Positions 8,609 to 17,423 of a stretch of DNA of 64,000 bases are shown here, piece by piece. A model generated the notes under the pieces. That model had not been told where the DNA came from and searched no databases. It was given only the letters and a program-made list of their open reading frames with translations. Every line of letters starts with the position of its first letter. The stretch's first letter is position 1. A program made the position numbers and the translations under genes. Origin of the DNA: JBGAJN01 sp044224905 (GTDB lineage: Bacteria > Verrucomicrobiota > Verrucomicrobiia > Limisphaerales > JBGAJN01); NCBI GenBank assembly GCA_044224905.1, contig JBGAJN010000002.1, positions 992,001 through 1,056,000 on the forward strand, written 5' to 3'.

Positions 8609-9109
8609 ATGTTTTCACGGGAAGATTGGGAATTGTTCAGCTTCATCGGCATTGCGCTCGGACTGCCGCTTTCCATTTTGGTGTTCAGCTGGGAGCAACG
8701 CCTCCGCCGCATCAGTGAGCAAGAGGAGGTCTACAGCCGGTTGGCCGACGAGTACATCAACTTCCAAAAACTCGTGCTGCAAAACGTGGACTTGCATCTC
8801 GGTACAATGCGTCCGGCTAATTCCCTGACCGTCGAACAGCAGGAACGCCGTCATATCATCTTCGACATCCTCACGGCATTGTTCGAGCGCGCTTACATTC
8901 TGGTATACGACCGGCGCATGAACCGGCAGCAACGCCGCTTGTGGCAGACGTGGGAGGACTACATGCGGTACTGGTGCCGTCGCGAAGATTACCGCGCTGT
9001 GTTGCCGGAGTTACTGGAGGGCGAGGACCCCGATTTCGTCGAACACATCCAACGCCTCGCGGCCGAAGAGTCCGCTAAGGTTGCCGGTCGGAACGGCGCT
9101 TCGATTTAA
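8609..9109 (+). CDS. Small membrane-anchored hypothetical protein
   Basis: I do not recognise a family with certainty. The 166-residue product has one predicted N-terminal membrane helix (about residues 11-28, SFIGIALGLPLSILVFSW), then a charged helical region (EQRLRRISEQEEVYSRLADEY) and aromatic/Arg-rich helices (YDRRMNRQQRRLWQTWEDYM). This looks like a short anchor followed by an alpha-helical cytoplasmic domain. It is one of only two plus-strand genes in the window, divergent from the glycosyltransferase and convergent with xylA, and so probably a separate transcription unit. Confidence 0.75.
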   Translation: MFSREDWELFSFIGIALGLPLSILVFSWEQRLRRISEQEEVYSRLADEYINFQKLVLQNVDLHLGTMRPANSLTVEQQERRHIIFDILTALFERAYILVYDRRMNRQQRRLWQTWEDYMRYWCRREDYRAVLPELLEGEDPDFVEHIQRLAAEESAKVAGRNGASI

Positions 9110-9153
9110 TTGTCACGCACTGATACGCGGGAGCATGCGAACGTAACTCGGAG

Positions 9154-9178
9154 GCGCCTTAATCCAGGCGTGACGTTT
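9154..9178. terminator. Possible weak terminator between convergent genes
   Basis: A short hairpin (CGCCT at 9155-9159 pairing with AGGCG at 9166-9170, 6-nt loop, plus one G-T wobble) is followed by a few T residues on the plus strand. It sits between the convergent genes ending at 9109 and 9264, where a terminator is expected, but the stem is only 5-6 bp. Confidence 0.3.
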
Positions 9179-9263
9179 CTCTCGAGGTGGATCCGTTCAA
9201 TTTGATTCAACTTCAGAACCCACATCTGGGGCCGGGCGCGGAAGGATTACGACCCAGATCGGA

Positions 9264-10307
9264 TCACTTCACACCCATGAGGTGCTTCAGCACCGCAAGT
9301 TCGAGTGCCTCGTAATCGCGCGCGTCGATCATCTGTTGCTCCACTTTGCGATCCCACGTGCGCACTTTGTTCACGAGGTGGAGGAAAAGTTCACGGCTGC
9401 CTTTCAGGTGAGCGGTCACGCAATTGCCCTTTTGGGTGCGCATCGCCTTCACATCGAGTCCGATGAACTCGCCTTTGCGACCGTAGCCCGCTTCTTCGAG
9501 AACGCGGACTTGATTGAAGGCCACGCGCAAATTGGCGGCGCCAAAATTTTTATCCTGATCGTACTTCAGGCCGTTCTGGTCGTTAAGGTGAACGCTGCCG
9601 AGTTTGTCGTGCGCGAGTGCGAACGCCATTTCGTCGCTCGGATCGAGTCCGGCCAGCAAGGCGTGCGCGGTTTCAATGAGCCCCTTCACGCGCTTGGAAT
9701 CATTCGAGGCGTAGGCGAGCGCGATCGCGTGTCCAATGGTCGGGACGTAGGCCTGATCGGTCGGTTCGTTGGGCTTGGGCTCGATCCAGATTTCGATCTC
9801 TTTGTCGTGGGCGAGCATGCGGTTCACGGTCTCCAGCAAACGCTGATACGCCACACGCGCATTCTTGCTCTCGCGGATGTAAGTGCCTTCGCGCGCCAGC
9901 CAGAGCACCATCGCTTTGCAGCCAAGCTCGCGGGCGATGTCGATGGAACGCAGCGTGCGATCCAGCGCATACTTGCGATCCTTCGCGCTGTTCGACGTGT
10001 AACAACCATCCACCGTCTGCGGCGCGAACCACAAACGCGGCGCGACGAACTCGGGCGTGAGCCCCTGGTTGTCGAGCATCCGCTTCACCTTGGCGGTCTG
10101 CTTGGAGATTTGCGCGGGCGTCAGCTCGTCGACGCCGGGTACAACATCGTCGTCATGAAATTGCACGCCGTCGAAACCGAGCGGTTTGTAGAGCGCGAAC
10201 TTCTTCTCGTGCGGGAAAGCCTTGCGGACTTCGGGGCCGAAAGGATCGGCGCCTTCGCTGATGTTCCAAGGGCCAAAAGAGAAACGGTAACGCGTCGGTG
10301 TGCTCAT
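9264..10307 (-). CDS. xylA: Xylose isomerase family protein
   Basis: A 347-residue TIM-barrel aldose-ketose isomerase predicted to convert D-xylose to D-xylulose, or a related aldose. Aligned by eye to actinobacterial XylA, the active-site residues are present: FHDDD (His51, Asp54), IEPKPNEP (Glu175, Lys177), ETAH (Glu211, His214), the HLNDQ segment with Asp242, the YDQD metal site (Asp249, Asp251) and LDVK (Asp284). It is about 40 residues shorter than typical class I enzymes. No xylulokinase gene is adjacent. It is divergently transcribed from an AraC-type regulator with about 120 bp between start codons, which suggests sugar-responsive control. Cytoplasmic. Confidence 0.82.
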   Translation of the reverse strand: MSTPTRYRFSFGPWNISEGADPFGPEVRKAFPHEKKFALYKPLGFDGVQFHDDDVVPGVDELTPAQISKQTAKVKRMLDNQGLTPEFVAPRLWFAPQTVDGCYTSNSAKDRKYALDRTLRSIDIARELGCKAMVLWLAREGTYIRESKNARVAYQRLLETVNRMLAHDKEIEIWIEPKPNEPTDQAYVPTIGHAIALAYASNDSKRVKGLIETAHALLAGLDPSDEMAFALAHDKLGSVHLNDQNGLKYDQDKNFGAANLRVAFNQVRVLEEAGYGRKGEFIGLDVKAMRTQKGNCVTAHLKGSRELFLHLVNKVRTWDRKVEQQMIDARDYEALELAVLKHLMGVK

Positions 10308-10312
10308 GTGTT

Positions 10313-10377
10313 TGTTTGAGTTGTGGCGTCATCTTCGACGTCGCTCGCGCCGTCCGCTACGCCTCTTGGCTCAAACA
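10313..10377. promoter_or_regulatory. Divergent xylA/araC-type control region with an inverted repeat
   Basis: The roughly 120 bp between the xylA start (10307) and the chosen regulator start (10428) contain an 8-bp inverted repeat, TGTTTGAG (10313-10320) and CTCAAACA (10370-10377), whose centres are 57 bp apart. It is placed where a divergent operator would be. AraC-type sites are more often direct repeats, so the assignment is tentative. Confidence 0.35.
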
Positions 10378-10427
10378 CTGACACTATCGTCTCACCGTCT
10401 GGATTGTCATTTAAGGCTGCGGCAGCC

Positions 10428-11378
10428 ATGCTTTCGCCGATGCAATCCTCGCGCGAAGATATTCGCCTCGGCGACGGGCAGACGTTTCGTCTGCTGCGTT
10501 GGAGCCGGAGCGTCTCGCGAGTCGAGGAGGTGCTCACGCCGAATCGCACGACGCCCGTTCGCGGTCATGGCGATCACTGGCATTACCATCGCGCGACGGA
10601 GCTCACGCTCATCCAACGCGGTGCCGGCACGCGTTTCGTGGCGGATCACATTGAGTTATTCGAACCGGGCGACGTCGTGTTGATCGGTGCGAACGTTCCG
10701 CATTACTGGCATCTTCGCGGTTCATCAGCAGGTCTCTCGCTCCAGTGGGATTTTCCTTTGGAACACGGCGTCTGGGGATTTGCCGAAGCCGTCCCGCTGC
10801 GTGCGTTGGCCGAATCCGCACGTCGCGGACTGCATCTGCACAGTGCAACCGCCGAGACCATCCGAAAGCGAATGGAAGCGCTCGGCGAACTCTCTGGCCT
10901 CGCACGCCTCGCCGCGTTTTTTAATTTGCTCGCATGTCTCGCATCGGCTCCGTCGCGCGAAGTTCGCTCGCTGTCAGCCGAATCGTTTTCGCTCTCAGGA
11001 ACGGTCGAGCATCAAGAAGCCGTGCGTCGTGCCGTGAGTTTTGTATTCGCCAACTACCGGGAGGCCGTTCGCTTACCCGTCCTTCTGCAACTCAGCGGCA
11101 TGAGCCGGGCAACATTCGCGCGGCAGTTCCGTCGGCATGCGGGTAAATCGTTCTCCACTTTTCTCAACCAGGTTCGCCTGCAGGCCGTCTGTCGGGCTTT
11201 GCGCGATACGTCAGATCCGGTAAGCAGCATCGCGTTGAGTCACGGGTTCAATCAGCTGTCATTTTTCAACCGGCTTTTCCGCCGCGAATTCGGCGTCAGT
11301 CCAACCGACTATCGCTCCGGGAAAAATGACGTGACGGCGAAACGCGTGTCGCCCGCGCGCAAGGTTACTTCGCGTTGA
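10428..11378 (+). CDS. AraC-family transcriptional regulator with cupin sensor domain
   Basis: A 316-residue DNA-binding regulator. The N-terminal half is an AraC-type cupin (HWHYHRATELTLIQRGAGTR, then LFEPGDVVLIGANVPHYW), likely to bind a sugar. The C-terminal 110 residues hold two helix-turn-helix motifs: LPVLLQLSGMSRATFARQFR and SSIALSHGFNQLSFFNRLFR, ending FGVSPTDYR. The frame opens at 10323, only 15 bp from xylA, but the ATG at 10428 (or 10440) starts where homologues begin and leaves room for promoters. It probably regulates the adjacent xylA. Its 3' end overlaps the 3' end of sulfatase 1 by 14 bp in convergent orientation. Whether it also controls the sulfatase cluster is unknown. Confidence 0.85.
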   Translation: MLSPMQSSREDIRLGDGQTFRLLRWSRSVSRVEEVLTPNRTTPVRGHGDHWHYHRATELTLIQRGAGTRFVADHIELFEPGDVVLIGANVPHYWHLRGSSAGLSLQWDFPLEHGVWGFAEAVPLRALAESARRGLHLHSATAETIRKRMEALGELSGLARLAAFFNLLACLASAPSREVRSLSAESFSLSGTVEHQEAVRRAVSFVFANYREAVRLPVLLQLSGMSRATFARQFRRHAGKSFSTFLNQVRLQAVCRALRDTSDPVSSIALSHGFNQLSFFNRLFRREFGVSPTDYRSGKNDVTAKRVSPARKVTSR

Positions 11379-13350
11379 ACTCCCAACGCTGTGGCTTGGC
11401 GCCCTTGGCGGCGAGTTCCACCCAATCTAACTCGACCGGCTGCGCGCTCGCCGGCAAATAGAGGCGAGTGGTTCCAAGCAAGCCCTTCGAGGGTACGTCG
11501 ACGCTGATCTCCTGCCAGTCACCCGCCGCGAGTTTGAAATCGATGGACTTCGGTTTCGCGCCGGTCGTTTGATCGCCGAGCCACTCCACTTTGCCTGCTC
11601 CGCCAGCGGCGCTGCGCACGCGGAGTTTGACCAGGACGGGACCAGCCTGCTTGCCCATCGCGTGGCCGAGAAACGCGGCGCTGGCTTTGCCCTTGCTCGT
11701 CATCGTGAGCAGGCCGTCTTTTACCACGGCGTCGCACTGGCGCGCTTTCCAACCCTCCAGCGGATCGCCGGCCAGCGCGGCGGCTTTGGCATTCGCGGGC
11801 TTCGCGGTGCCCGGCTTGTAGGCAGGATTCGGCCGCGGATACGTCGCGCCGGTGTCGGCGAGGAAGCCGTCGATGAGCGCGTCGAGTTCCTTCACGCGCG
11901 CGGGTTGCGCGGCGGCGAGATTTTTCGTTTCGCTCAAATCGTCGTGGAGATTGTAGAGCTCGAAGCGCGCGTCAGCGGGCAGTTCGCCGAACCAGCGGAT
12001 GAGTTTCCAATCGGCGGAACGCGCCCACACGCCGCCGGCCTTCGCGGGGCTTTTGCCGTGCGGGAAATAATTGAAGAAGGCCTTTCGCTCGAGCACGCCC
12101 TCGGACCGCAACACGCGCGCGTAACTCACACCGTCAATTTTCTGCTGCGCCGGCCGCGGCAGCCCGATCATGTCGAGCAGCGTCGGATACAAATCAATGT
12201 GCCCGACCACGGCGTCGCTCGTGGTGCCGGGTTTAATGTGGCCTGGCCACGCCCACATGAGCGGGACGCGTGTGCCGCCTTCGAAGAGCGTGCCCTTGCC
12301 GTCACGGAGCGGTGTGTTGATCGTGGGCGGCTGATTGCCGGCCCACTTGCGCCAGTCGGTGATGAACGGATCATTCTTACTGCGTCGTTCGGTCTTGCCG
12401 TCCTCGGCCGTGTTGCTGTGCGAGTTGCCGCCATTGTCTGAGTTGAAGACGATGATCGTATTGTCCGCGAGCCCCTGCTTCTCCAACGCGTCGAGGATGC
12501 GTGCGAAACATTCGTCCACGCTCTTGAGCATCGAGGCCATGATCGGATTGCCCTGCACGCCGCGCGGATCCTTCTTCAATGAGAACGCCTTCGTGTAATC
12601 CTGTTTGTGTCCCCACGGACCGTGAACGCCATAGTTCCACAGGTTCAGGAAGAATGGCCGCCCCTTGCTCTCAGTGATGAACTTCACCGCTTCGTCCGCG
12701 AGGCGATCCACGATGTATTCGCCGGCCGGGCCGTCGGTGATGGTGCCAACTTTGTTCTGCCCGCGCGGCTCGCCGCTGGGTTTCACGCCGTAGGGTGAAA
12801 AGTAATTTCCCGGCGGACCCGGGTCGGGATGGCAATGAAACGCGACGTCGAAACCCTGCTGCTCCGGCCAGTGCGGTTGCGTGAGTCCGAGATGCCACTT
12901 GCCGATGTGCGCCGTGCGATAGCCCGCGTCGCGCAATGCCTCCGCCAGCGTGTATTCGGACGGCTCCATGTAGTTTTTGCTCTCGGGTGCGAGCGTCGGA
13001 ACGTTTGGACCCGCGGTGGCAGGGAGAAATTTGTGGCCGGGCGGTTGCGGCGGTTGATGCCCCGTTGCGCTCGTGATCCCGTGGCGCGCGGAATATTTAC
13101 CGGTGAGCAAACTGCACCGCGTGGGCGAACAGAGCGGTTGCGCGTAAGCATCGGTGAAACGCATCGCGCGCTTGGCGAAGCGGTCGATGTTCGGCGTTTC
13201 GTAATACTTCGAGCCATACGCGCCGCAATCCATCCACCCCATGTCGTCCACGAGAAAGACGATGACGTTGGGTTTGCGTTCCGCCGCCGCGAGCGAGCCG
13301 CAAAGAATGCCAAGGGACGCAAAAAGCAAAATGCCGAACAATCGTTTCAT
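11365..13350 (-). CDS. Sulfatase 1 with C-terminal beta-sandwich domain
   Basis: A 661-residue secreted type I sulfatase (alkaline-phosphatase superfamily) that hydrolyses sulfate esters with formylglycine and a divalent metal. A Sec signal covers residues 1-22. The metal-binding Asp pair is VDDMGW (35-36), the formylglycine motif CSPTR starts at Cys74, and GKWHLG and NSDNGG provide further active-site residues. Residues 531-661 form an extra beta-sandwich (LEGWKARQCD... to the end) that recurs in sulfatase 19, probably carbohydrate-binding. The frame opens at 13485, but ATG 13348-13350 gives the signal peptide and has GGAG upstream. It is the last gene of the minus-strand run. The true glycan substrate cannot be read from sequence. 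Confidence 0.92.
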   Translation of the reverse strand: MKRLFGILLFASLGILCGSLAAAERKPNVIVFLVDDMGWMDCGAYGSKYYETPNIDRFAKRAMRFTDAYAQPLCSPTRCSLLTGKYSARHGITSATGHQPPQPPGHKFLPATAGPNVPTLAPESKNYMEPSEYTLAEALRDAGYRTAHIGKWHLGLTQPHWPEQQGFDVAFHCHPDPGPPGNYFSPYGVKPSGEPRGQNKVGTITDGPAGEYIVDRLADEAVKFITESKGRPFFLNLWNYGVHGPWGHKQDYTKAFSLKKDPRGVQGNPIMASMLKSVDECFARILDALEKQGLADNTIIVFNSDNGGNSHSNTAEDGKTERRSKNDPFITDWRKWAGNQPPTINTPLRDGKGTLFEGGTRVPLMWAWPGHIKPGTTSDAVVGHIDLYPTLLDMIGLPRPAQQKIDGVSYARVLRSEGVLERKAFFNYFPHGKSPAKAGGVWARSADWKLIRWFGELPADARFELYNLHDDLSETKNLAAAQPARVKELDALIDGFLADTGATYPRPNPAYKPGTAKPANAKAAALAGDPLEGWKARQCDAVVKDGLLTMTSKGKASAAFLGHAMGKQAGPVLVKLRVRSAAGGAGKVEWLGDQTTGAKPKSIDFKLAAGDWQEISVDVPSKGLLGTTRLYLPASAQPVELDWVELAAKGAKPQRWEFNAK

Positions 13351-13488
13351 AAGCAGTGCGCTCCTAGACTGCGCGCAGGTCGGGAAGGTTTCAATCTCTG
13401 GCCGAAAGGATGACGCGGGGAGAAACGCGTGGCATCCCGAGTGCCGGCGACGTTTGAAATGAGTAACGCCGCGATCAGACAACAAGGA

Positions 13489-13503
13489 GTCGCAATCTGC
13501 GAC
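13489..13503 (-). other. Small hairpin in the 183-bp gap between sulfatases 2 and 1
   Basis: A 6-bp stem (GTCGCA pairing with TGCGAC) with a 3-nt loop lies 30 nt past the sulfatase 2 stop codon. Read on the minus strand it is followed by TCCTTGTTG, a poor T tract. This is the longest gene-free gap in the window and may hold a weak terminator plus the promoter of sulfatase 1. Confidence 0.3.
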
Positions 13504-13533
13504 CGGCGGAGGCGCGGACTTTCTGCAGGCCAG

Positions 13534-14997
13534 TTAGTTGTTCTCCGCCGCGACTGTTTTGAGGTGCGCGGCGAGCCGGGCCTTCATGCGGGCGATGCGC
13601 TCGGATTGCAACGGCTTGCCGGCAAGATTGATTAACTCATGCGGGTCGCTCTCGTGATCGTAGAGTTGCTGGCCACCGTTGCCGCCGTCCCACTCGATGT
13701 AGCGAAAGCGATCTGTGCTCACGCTGTGGCCGACGAGTTTGGTGTGCGTGGAGACCATGGTGCTGAACACGACGATTTTACCTTTCCCAGTCGGGTCGGC
13801 GAGAAGTGGTTGCAGCGAGGTGCCTTGCACGTGTTTGGGGATTTTGAGGCCGGCCAATCCGGCGAGCGTGGGATAGATGTCCACCTGTTCGACGAGGCCC
13901 GCGCAAGCGGCTGGCTTCACACCGGGCGCGGCGACGATGAGCGGAACGTGCGTGCCCTCTTCGAAGAGCGTCTGCTTCGCCCAAAGGCCGTGTTCGCCGA
14001 GTTGGTAGCCGTGATCGCCGGTGAGCAGGACGATCGTGTTGTCGTCGAGGTGAAGGTCCTTGAGCTTCGCGAGGACGCGGCCGACCTGCGAATCCACCCA
14101 CGATGCCGCCGCGAGATACGCGCGCCGGGCCTGGCGCGCTTCGTCGGGCGACGGTGCGGTGACGCGGAAGACATTGTTGTTCGGACGCAGCGCTGCTTTG
14201 GGAATGCCGGAGATATTTTCGCCCTCGGGCTGATAGAACGCCGGCATCGCAATTCGCTTCGGATCAATCGCGTCGAAGAACGCATGCGGCGCGACATACG
14301 GCGTGTGTGGGCGGATGAATCCCACGGCGAGGAAGAACGGCTTCGGTTCGCCCGCATCAGTCTTCGCACTGCTGAATGAATCCATTGTCCGTATCGCGTC
14401 GTCCGCGATTTGGTAATCGGTGAAATCGGGATCCGGGTGCTTCGAGGAAGCCCACGTGCGGTTGTAAAGATTGCCCTCTTTCGCCGTCTTGTGCGGTGGA
14501 TCGGAGAGATCACCTTCGGTGCGCTCGGCGAGCTTCGCCTCATCAAGAATCGCGCCGTCCTTTTGCAGCGCCGCGCCGATTGCCACGTCGAGCGTCGTCT
14601 TCGGATCCGCCGTGTGAAACACCTTGCCGATGCGGCCCGCCGAATAGCCCGCGTTTTTGAAAAGCTGCGGCAGCGTCACGACCTTCGGCAGTGCGGGGCG
14701 AAAACTTGTGATAAGGTCGAACACTTTTGTCCGCTCGGGATAGCAGCCCGTGAGGAACGAGCAGCGAGACGGATTGCACAGTGCGAACTGCGTGTAGGCG
14801 CGGTCGAATCTCACTCCACGCGCCGCGAGCGAATCGATGTGGGGCGTGCGCGCGTCGCGGTCTCCGTAGCAACCGAGCGTCGTGGTGAGATCGTCCACGA
14901 TGATGAAGAGGATGTTGGGCCTGCCCTCGGCGGCTTGAACCGCGGCGAAGTTCCGGCAGAAGAGAGCGATCAGCAGAAGACGGAGAAATAATTTCAT
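13534..14997 (-). CDS. Sulfatase 2, iduronate-2-sulfatase-like
   Basis: A 487-residue secreted sulfatase. The signal peptide is about residues 1-23, the metal pair VDDL lies at 34-36, and the formylglycine motif is CNPSR (Cys74). CNPSR together with GKVFH (replacing GKWH), GFIRPHTPYVAP and TGDHGYQLGEHG is the pattern of iduronate-2-sulfatase-type enzymes; sulfatase 13 in this cluster shares it. The C-terminal part includes the usual YDHESDPHELINLA strand found near sulfatase C termini. ATG 14995-14997 is preferred over the ORF opening at 15018. It lies 21 bp after the GNAT gene. Activity on iduronate or another 2-O-sulfated uronate is only an analogy. Confidence 0.9.
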   Translation of the reverse strand: MKLFLRLLLIALFCRNFAAVQAAEGRPNILFIIVDDLTTTLGCYGDRDARTPHIDSLAARGVRFDRAYTQFALCNPSRCSFLTGCYPERTKVFDLITSFRPALPKVVTLPQLFKNAGYSAGRIGKVFHTADPKTTLDVAIGAALQKDGAILDEAKLAERTEGDLSDPPHKTAKEGNLYNRTWASSKHPDPDFTDYQIADDAIRTMDSFSSAKTDAGEPKPFFLAVGFIRPHTPYVAPHAFFDAIDPKRIAMPAFYQPEGENISGIPKAALRPNNNVFRVTAPSPDEARQARRAYLAAASWVDSQVGRVLAKLKDLHLDDNTIVLLTGDHGYQLGEHGLWAKQTLFEEGTHVPLIVAAPGVKPAACAGLVEQVDIYPTLAGLAGLKIPKHVQGTSLQPLLADPTGKGKIVVFSTMVSTHTKLVGHSVSTDRFRYIEWDGGNGGQQLYDHESDPHELINLAGKPLQSERIARMKARLAAHLKTVAAENN

Positions 14998-15018
14998 GTG
15001 TGACTTGGTGGGCGGCAT

Positions 15019-15939
15019 TTAGCCGCTCTCGGGAAGGAAGGTTGGCAACGTTATGCCGCGGATCGGCGGGGCGTCGCCGCGGACACTGAGAATGTTCGTT
15101 TCGCGATTGCGCGCGCCCCAGGCATACGCCTGTTGCACCAGCGACGAACACCTTGACGGGAGAATGAACGCGACGGTCTGCCCGCGAAAGTGCTGGTTGA
15201 TCGTGCCGCGCAGCAGTTCCAGTATTGTTGCCTCATTTTCGGCGATGCCTTGCCCAAGTAGGTTGTCGGTGGGAAATGCCGATGCTGCGAGGAAGCCGGC
15301 GAGCGAGCCGTCCGCCTTCTCGATCACAGAGAGGCGCCAGCAGCCCGATTTGTTTTCGATGAAGTAATGGTAGTCCTTTTCCTTACGAATGCCGTTCAGG
15401 CGGAATTCAAAGTCTGCGATGCGCGGGACGTCCGCCGTCGTCGCCGCCCGCATGCGCGTGCTTGCGCCAGGGAATCCAGCGGCCGGGACGTTGAGCGTCA
15501 TGGATTGCAGCATCAGCTGCGGCACGAAGCCAAGCCGCGTGTAGAGCGAAAATGAATCGAGATTCATCGCGCTCGAAACGAGTCGCAGGGGCTTGCCGGC
15601 GGCGACGCGAACGATCTCCTCCATTAACGCCCGTCCGACACCGCGACCGAATGCTTTTGGGTGAACGGTGACGACGCCGACGCCGACGTGCGTCTCACGC
15701 GGATGGAAAAATGCTGAACCGCAGATCGCGCCTGAATCATCGATCGCCACGACACAACAACCGGGGTCGAGCTCCTCATAGACGTCGACGGTCAACCGAA
15801 ACGGCTCCCACGCGGTGCCGAAGCGATCCACGTTCAATCGCGTGCGATGCCACACATCGAGTGATGCATGCAACAGCTTCGCGAGCTCGTCGTATTGGTG
15901 GGGTTGGAGACGTTGGAGTTTCATTGGCTTAGATTGCAT
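15019..15939 (-). CDS. GNAT-family acetyltransferase, probably tandem-domain
   Basis: A 306-residue predicted cytoplasmic protein. Residues 30-150 form a clear GNAT domain: VVAIDDSGAICGSAFF, then the acetyl-CoA loop VHPKAFGRGVGRALMEEI, ending YTRLGFVPQ. The second half (RAATTADVPRIADFEF... VIEKADGSLAGFLAAS) looks like a degenerate second GNAT repeat. No export signal is seen, unlike the surrounding genes. The start at 15937-15939 follows the sulfatase 3 stop by 5 bp; an alternative ATG at 15924 would shorten it by 5 residues. The substrate is unknown. Acetylation of an amino sugar released by the cluster is possible but unsupported. Confidence 0.8.
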   Translation of the reverse strand: MQSKPMKLQRLQPHQYDELAKLLHASLDVWHRTRLNVDRFGTAWEPFRLTVDVYEELDPGCCVVAIDDSGAICGSAFFHPRETHVGVGVVTVHPKAFGRGVGRALMEEIVRVAAGKPLRLVSSAMNLDSFSLYTRLGFVPQLMLQSMTLNVPAAGFPGASTRMRAATTADVPRIADFEFRLNGIRKEKDYHYFIENKSGCWRLSVIEKADGSLAGFLAASAFPTDNLLGQGIAENEATILELLRGTINQHFRGQTVAFILPSRCSSLVQQAYAWGARNRETNILSVRGDAPPIRGITLPTFLPESG

Positions 15940-15944
15940 GGAAA

Positions 15945-17414
15945 CTACTTCGCGCCCTCTGCGCTTCCGCTGATGCCGGTCCACCAGCGCTTCTCGTTGA
16001 AGTCGGGGTTTTTCACGGGAAATTTGGCGCCGGTGTCTTTCCACCACTTTTCGAGACGATGCGTGAGTATTTGAACTTTCATGGGCCGGGCGGTGGCGAG
16101 GTCGCGAGTTTCGCCGATATCGTCGCGGACGTTATAGAGCTCGGTGCGCGGACCGACGACTAGTTTGCCGTATGGCTTGTCGTCGGGCGTGAAGCCAGTC
16201 GTGTCCATGTAATCGCCGAACCAATGGATGAGCTTCCAATCGCCTTCGCGAATGACGGCGCAAGGCGTGCGACCGAAGTTCGTCGTGTAGGTGGGCATGT
16301 GCCAATGAAGCGCGGTGCGCTTGAGCACACCGGTCTGTTGCCAGAGTGGGAGCAGGCTCTCACCGTCGAGTTTATGCCCCCTTGGTGGAGCAGTTTTCGC
16401 GAGCGCTGCGAACGTCGGATAGAAATCCACGAAATGTACCGGCACGTCGCAGGTGCTCGCGGGTTTGATGTTTCCGGGCCAGCGCACGATGAGTGGAACG
16501 CGGATGCCGCCTTCGTAAGGGGAACCTTTGCCTTCGCGGAGCGGTGCATTGTTTGCCACGCGCGATAGGCCGCCGTTGTCGCTCGCGAAAATGACGACGG
16601 TGCTTTCGCTGAGGCCGAGTTCATCCAACTTGCCGAGCAAGCGGCCCACTTCGCTGTCGAGGTGGTCCAGCATGGCGAGGTAATTGGCCGTGGGGCGCTC
16701 GCTGGAGATGCCCTCGTTGTTCTTCGAGCTTTTGTAACCGCGCGCGACATGTTTGGCGATGAGGGCCTCGGGCGCCTCCATCGGCGTGTGCGGGCTGAAG
16801 TGCGCGACGAACGCAAACCACGGCTTGTCCTTGCTCGCCGTGACGAAGCCGATGATGTCGTCGGTGATGGCCGAGACGGTTTTGTCGTCGTGATGCTCCC
16901 CGCCATTGGCGGAACCGGCGAAATCGAATCCGTAGCCGTCGAAGTATTTTCCGACGCCACGTTTCCGCAGCGGCGCGACGGACGAGTTGTTGGCAATATG
17001 CCATTTGCCGCTGATGCCCGTCGTGTAGCCGGCTTTTCGCAACGTCGTTGCGAGGGTGGCGACTTCCGGAGAGAGCGCTGCATTCGCTTCCGGGGAACGG
17101 AGAAAAGATCGCGACGGCTCTATTTCATTCAGCACCTTGAACACGCCGGTGCGTGCGCCGTATTGCCCGGAGAGAAACGCCGCGCGCGTGGGCGAGCATT
17201 GCGCATCGGCATACGCCTGTGTGAAGCGCATTCCTTGAGCGGCGAGTCGGTCCAGGTTTGGCGTCGCCACGTCCTTGTTGCCGTAGCAACTCGGGGCGTT
17301 CCAGCCCATGTCATCGGCGAGGATGAAAAGGATGTTCGGGCGTTTGGTTTCCGCGGCGTTGGCCGTCGTAAGGCAAAGCGTCAGGAGCGCGACGACGGCG
17401 AGAACGGCTTTCAT
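15945..17414 (-). CDS. Sulfatase 3, arylsulfatase A-like
   Basis: A 489-residue secreted type I sulfatase with a Sec signal (cleavage near Ala20-Ala21). It has the metal pair ADDMGW (34-35), formylglycine motif CSPTR at Cys73, GKWH in GISGKWHIANNS, and ASDNGGLS for the remaining metal/sulfate contacts. The CSPTR plus LSGQYGARTGV run is characteristic of arylsulfatase A-type enzymes. The C-terminal region has the common ELYNVRDDIGETRDLA strand. It follows the beta-helix gene by 9 bp and precedes the GNAT gene by 5 bp, so the three are probably co-transcribed. Confidence 0.92.
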   Translation of the reverse strand: MKAVLAVVALLTLCLTTANAAETKRPNILFILADDMGWNAPSCYGNKDVATPNLDRLAAQGMRFTQAYADAQCSPTRAAFLSGQYGARTGVFKVLNEIEPSRSFLRSPEANAALSPEVATLATTLRKAGYTTGISGKWHIANNSSVAPLRKRGVGKYFDGYGFDFAGSANGGEHHDDKTVSAITDDIIGFVTASKDKPWFAFVAHFSPHTPMEAPEALIAKHVARGYKSSKNNEGISSERPTANYLAMLDHLDSEVGRLLGKLDELGLSESTVVIFASDNGGLSRVANNAPLREGKGSPYEGGIRVPLIVRWPGNIKPASTCDVPVHFVDFYPTFAALAKTAPPRGHKLDGESLLPLWQQTGVLKRTALHWHMPTYTTNFGRTPCAVIREGDWKLIHWFGDYMDTTGFTPDDKPYGKLVVGPRTELYNVRDDIGETRDLATARPMKVQILTHRLEKWWKDTGAKFPVKNPDFNEKRWWTGISGSAEGAK

Positions 17415-17423
17415 GGAAAAAGA

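Noticed and set aside
9264..10307. XylA-like protein suspected of lacking its ETGHE metal-ligand motif
   Set aside because: On re-reading, ETAH at residues 211-214 occupies that position, and the other catalytic residues are also present, so a degenerate enzyme is not supported.
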